Source of the DNA: Oscillospiraceae bacterium
GTDB taxonomy: Bacteria > Bacillota > Clostridia > Oscillospirales > CAG-382
Direction of reading: 5' to 3'
Length of the DNA: 62,288 bases
NCBI GenBank assembly: GCA_015064895.1
Contig: SVRI01000013.1
Coordinates: 1-62,288 of the forward strand
Part shown: one piece after another, positions 61,181 through 62,288 of the stretch
How the letters are laid out: the number at the start of each line of letters is the position of its first letter
Position numbering within the stretch: position 1 is the stretch's first letter
The notes under the pieces: model-generated
The model's database searches: none
What the model saw: only the letters and a program-made list of their open reading frames with translations
Told to the model about the DNA's origin: nothing
Position numbers and translations under genes: made by a program

Positions 61181-61639
61181 TTAACCCAGAATTTCCAACG
61201 CTCTGTTTATGTGCTCATCTTCAAGCCCTCTGCCGATACGGTAATTGGTCTGAATAAAATTATCAGACAAATCACCCCAGCCATAGCCATTGTCATCAAA
61301 GATAACAAAGTTTGAAACATCGGGGTTTGAATCCAACCATGTACGAATTTCCTGTGAACGCTCAAGGTATCCAATCTTGGGCGTTTTATCATAAATTTCA
61401 AGACCTGCGTCAGCAAAATCAGAGATCAATTCTTTGCCAATATCGTCGCATTTATCGGCGTTCTTTTCCCAATGCTCACGCCACGAACTTGACAGAACAA
61501 TTTTTGCATTAGTTTTATCTACAAGCTGTTTTATAAGTGCAAGTCTTGTTTTGTCAATATTACCGTCATTGGGAGTTCTCTGTCTGTCATAGGCGGAAGA
61601 ATTCAATACACCGTCTATATCAAGAAAAATAATCTTCAT
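61181..61639 (-). CDS. HAD-like hydrolase, Swiss-army-knife RNA repair type
   Basis: The 152-residue protein has MKIIFLDIDGVLNSSAYDRQ with the DxD catalytic pair, KIVLSSSWREHW (motif II serine) and FVIFDDNGYGW for the late aspartates. This pattern matches small HAD proteins related to the HAD domain of Swiss Army Knife RNA-repair proteins. The activity is unproven; it is probably a nucleotide or RNA-end phosphatase. The ATG at 61639 follows AAGGAGA. Confidence 0.85.
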   Translation of the reverse strand: MKIIFLDIDGVLNSSAYDRQRTPNDGNIDKTRLALIKQLVDKTNAKIVLSSSWREHWEKNADKCDDIGKELISDFADAGLEIYDKTPKIGYLERSQEIRTWLDSNPDVSNFVIFDDNGYGWGDLSDNFIQTNYRIGRGLEDEHINRALEILG

Positions 61640-61684
61640 AACTATATTCTCTCCTTTCAAAAAAGCATTAATCTATACAATATA

Positions 61685-61713
61685 ATTATAACATATATCG
61701 AATTAAAATGCAA
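61685..61713 (-). promoter_or_regulatory. Sigma-A promoter of the small HAD gene
   Basis: On the minus strand, TTGCAT (61713-61708) and TATAAT (61690-61685) are 17 bp apart. Confidence 0.7.
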
Positions 61714-61739
61714 AAAACAAAGATATAAATGCAGTATAG

Positions 61740-62075
61740 TTTTTTACAGGCATTGCACCGTCACCTGAAAGGATGAGTGTTCCAAAAGGCTTAAACGCCG
61801 TGAAAAGTGCTGACTTTTCGGGGAATGGTGTTATAATAGAACCAGATGTGATTATAGGTAAAAGTTTAGGTGCGGCTGCCCGCAGCGATGTTGTGTTATT
61901 GCCAAACGGGAACAAAGGAAGAATCAAAGAAGGCACAAAAATCACAAAAGTTGTCAAGTTTGCCGGGCAAGGCACAAACAATCCGGTAAAAATATCAAAA
62001 AAATTGAGTAAAATATATAAAGATTATGACGTAATAGTAAAATTAGTGTCAAGAGGTACAAACAACCTTTTGACA
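61740..62075 (+). pseudogene. Degraded protein fragment next to tRNA-Asn
   Basis: The open frame (roughly 61740 to 62075 before it runs into a hairpin and the tRNA) encodes EPDVIIGKSLGAAARSDVVL, then GRIKEGTKITKVVKFAGQGT. The latter part resembles C-terminal domains of phage-head-associated or polymorphic-toxin proteins as I remember them. The ATG at 61773 has a weak site and no promoter, and the frame continues antisense through the tRNA gene, so the full ORF is not a real gene. It is probably a remnant. Confidence 0.35.
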
Positions 62076-62150
62076 CTTTATTTTTGCCCTCGGCATGGCT
62101 TAAAAACACAAAAAAGATTAAAATATTTGTCCGCAAAGAGGGAATCAGAT

Positions 62151-62258
<108 letters not shown>

Positions 62259-62288
62259 ATATAAAGCAGAATGGGTGCACATGGGTCT

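Overview
The window looks like a chromosomal segment of a gut-type Clostridia member (Bacillota; family not resolvable from sequence alone). The basis is AT-rich intergenic DNA with sigma-A style promoters, GGAGG ribosome binding sites, several TTG starts, a Gram-positive rpmH-rnpA-yidD-yidC-jag locus, KtrAB, SLH surface proteins and many AraC regulators. No phage, plasmid, CRISPR or complete insertion sequence is visible. Noncoding repeat elements are common.

Layout. 0-10.4 kb: an AraC regulator divergent from a large secreted SGNH/GDSL esterase, then a glycan-use block (SIS isomerase coupled to a GH2 glycosidase, AraC, ROK kinase). 10.4-18.6 kb: a TetR gene with its own promoter and palindromic operator, followed by two giant secreted beta-helix proteins that flank a 46-residue acidic peptide. 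Both giants and the esterase end in the same C-terminal module of about 245 residues. A relic of a further copy lies just before tetR. 18.6-23.5 kb: a DHDPS-like aldolase, a Rossmann oxidoreductase and an M20 amidohydrolase form an operon facing an AraC regulator across two 21-bp-spaced direct repeats; a nitroreductase follows. 23.7-36.3 kb: housekeeping genes (bcp, ktrAB, pyk, MATE, DD-carboxypeptidase, pgi). They end at a lone Na+-pump decarboxylase beta subunit with a 50-residue membrane peptide, preceded by what I read as a yybP-ykoY manganese riboswitch with a terminator.

36.8-43.1 kb: a HAD phosphatase with a probable ATT start, an AEC transporter, rpmH-rnpA-yidD-yidC-jag, then tsaB, hpt and mscL. 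43.7-51.9 kb: yitT, sfsA, tspO, two DMT transporters, a hydrolase, a phosphoesterase, a lipoprotein and a membrane glycosyltransferase. 52-61 kb: a four-gene operon of three SLH-domain proteins plus a DUF6935-like protein. It faces a 7TM-LuxR regulator whose long leader holds a three-way-junction fold and a G-quadruplex-like tract. The right edge has a small HAD protein, a protein relic and tRNA-Asn.

The strongest leads are the riboswitch on an orphan decarboxylase subunit, the tetR/giant-protein/small-peptide operon with its shared C-terminal module, and a family of ~600-bp foldback noncoding elements (30.1 kb, 43.1 kb, and a collapsed copy at 23.6 kb).
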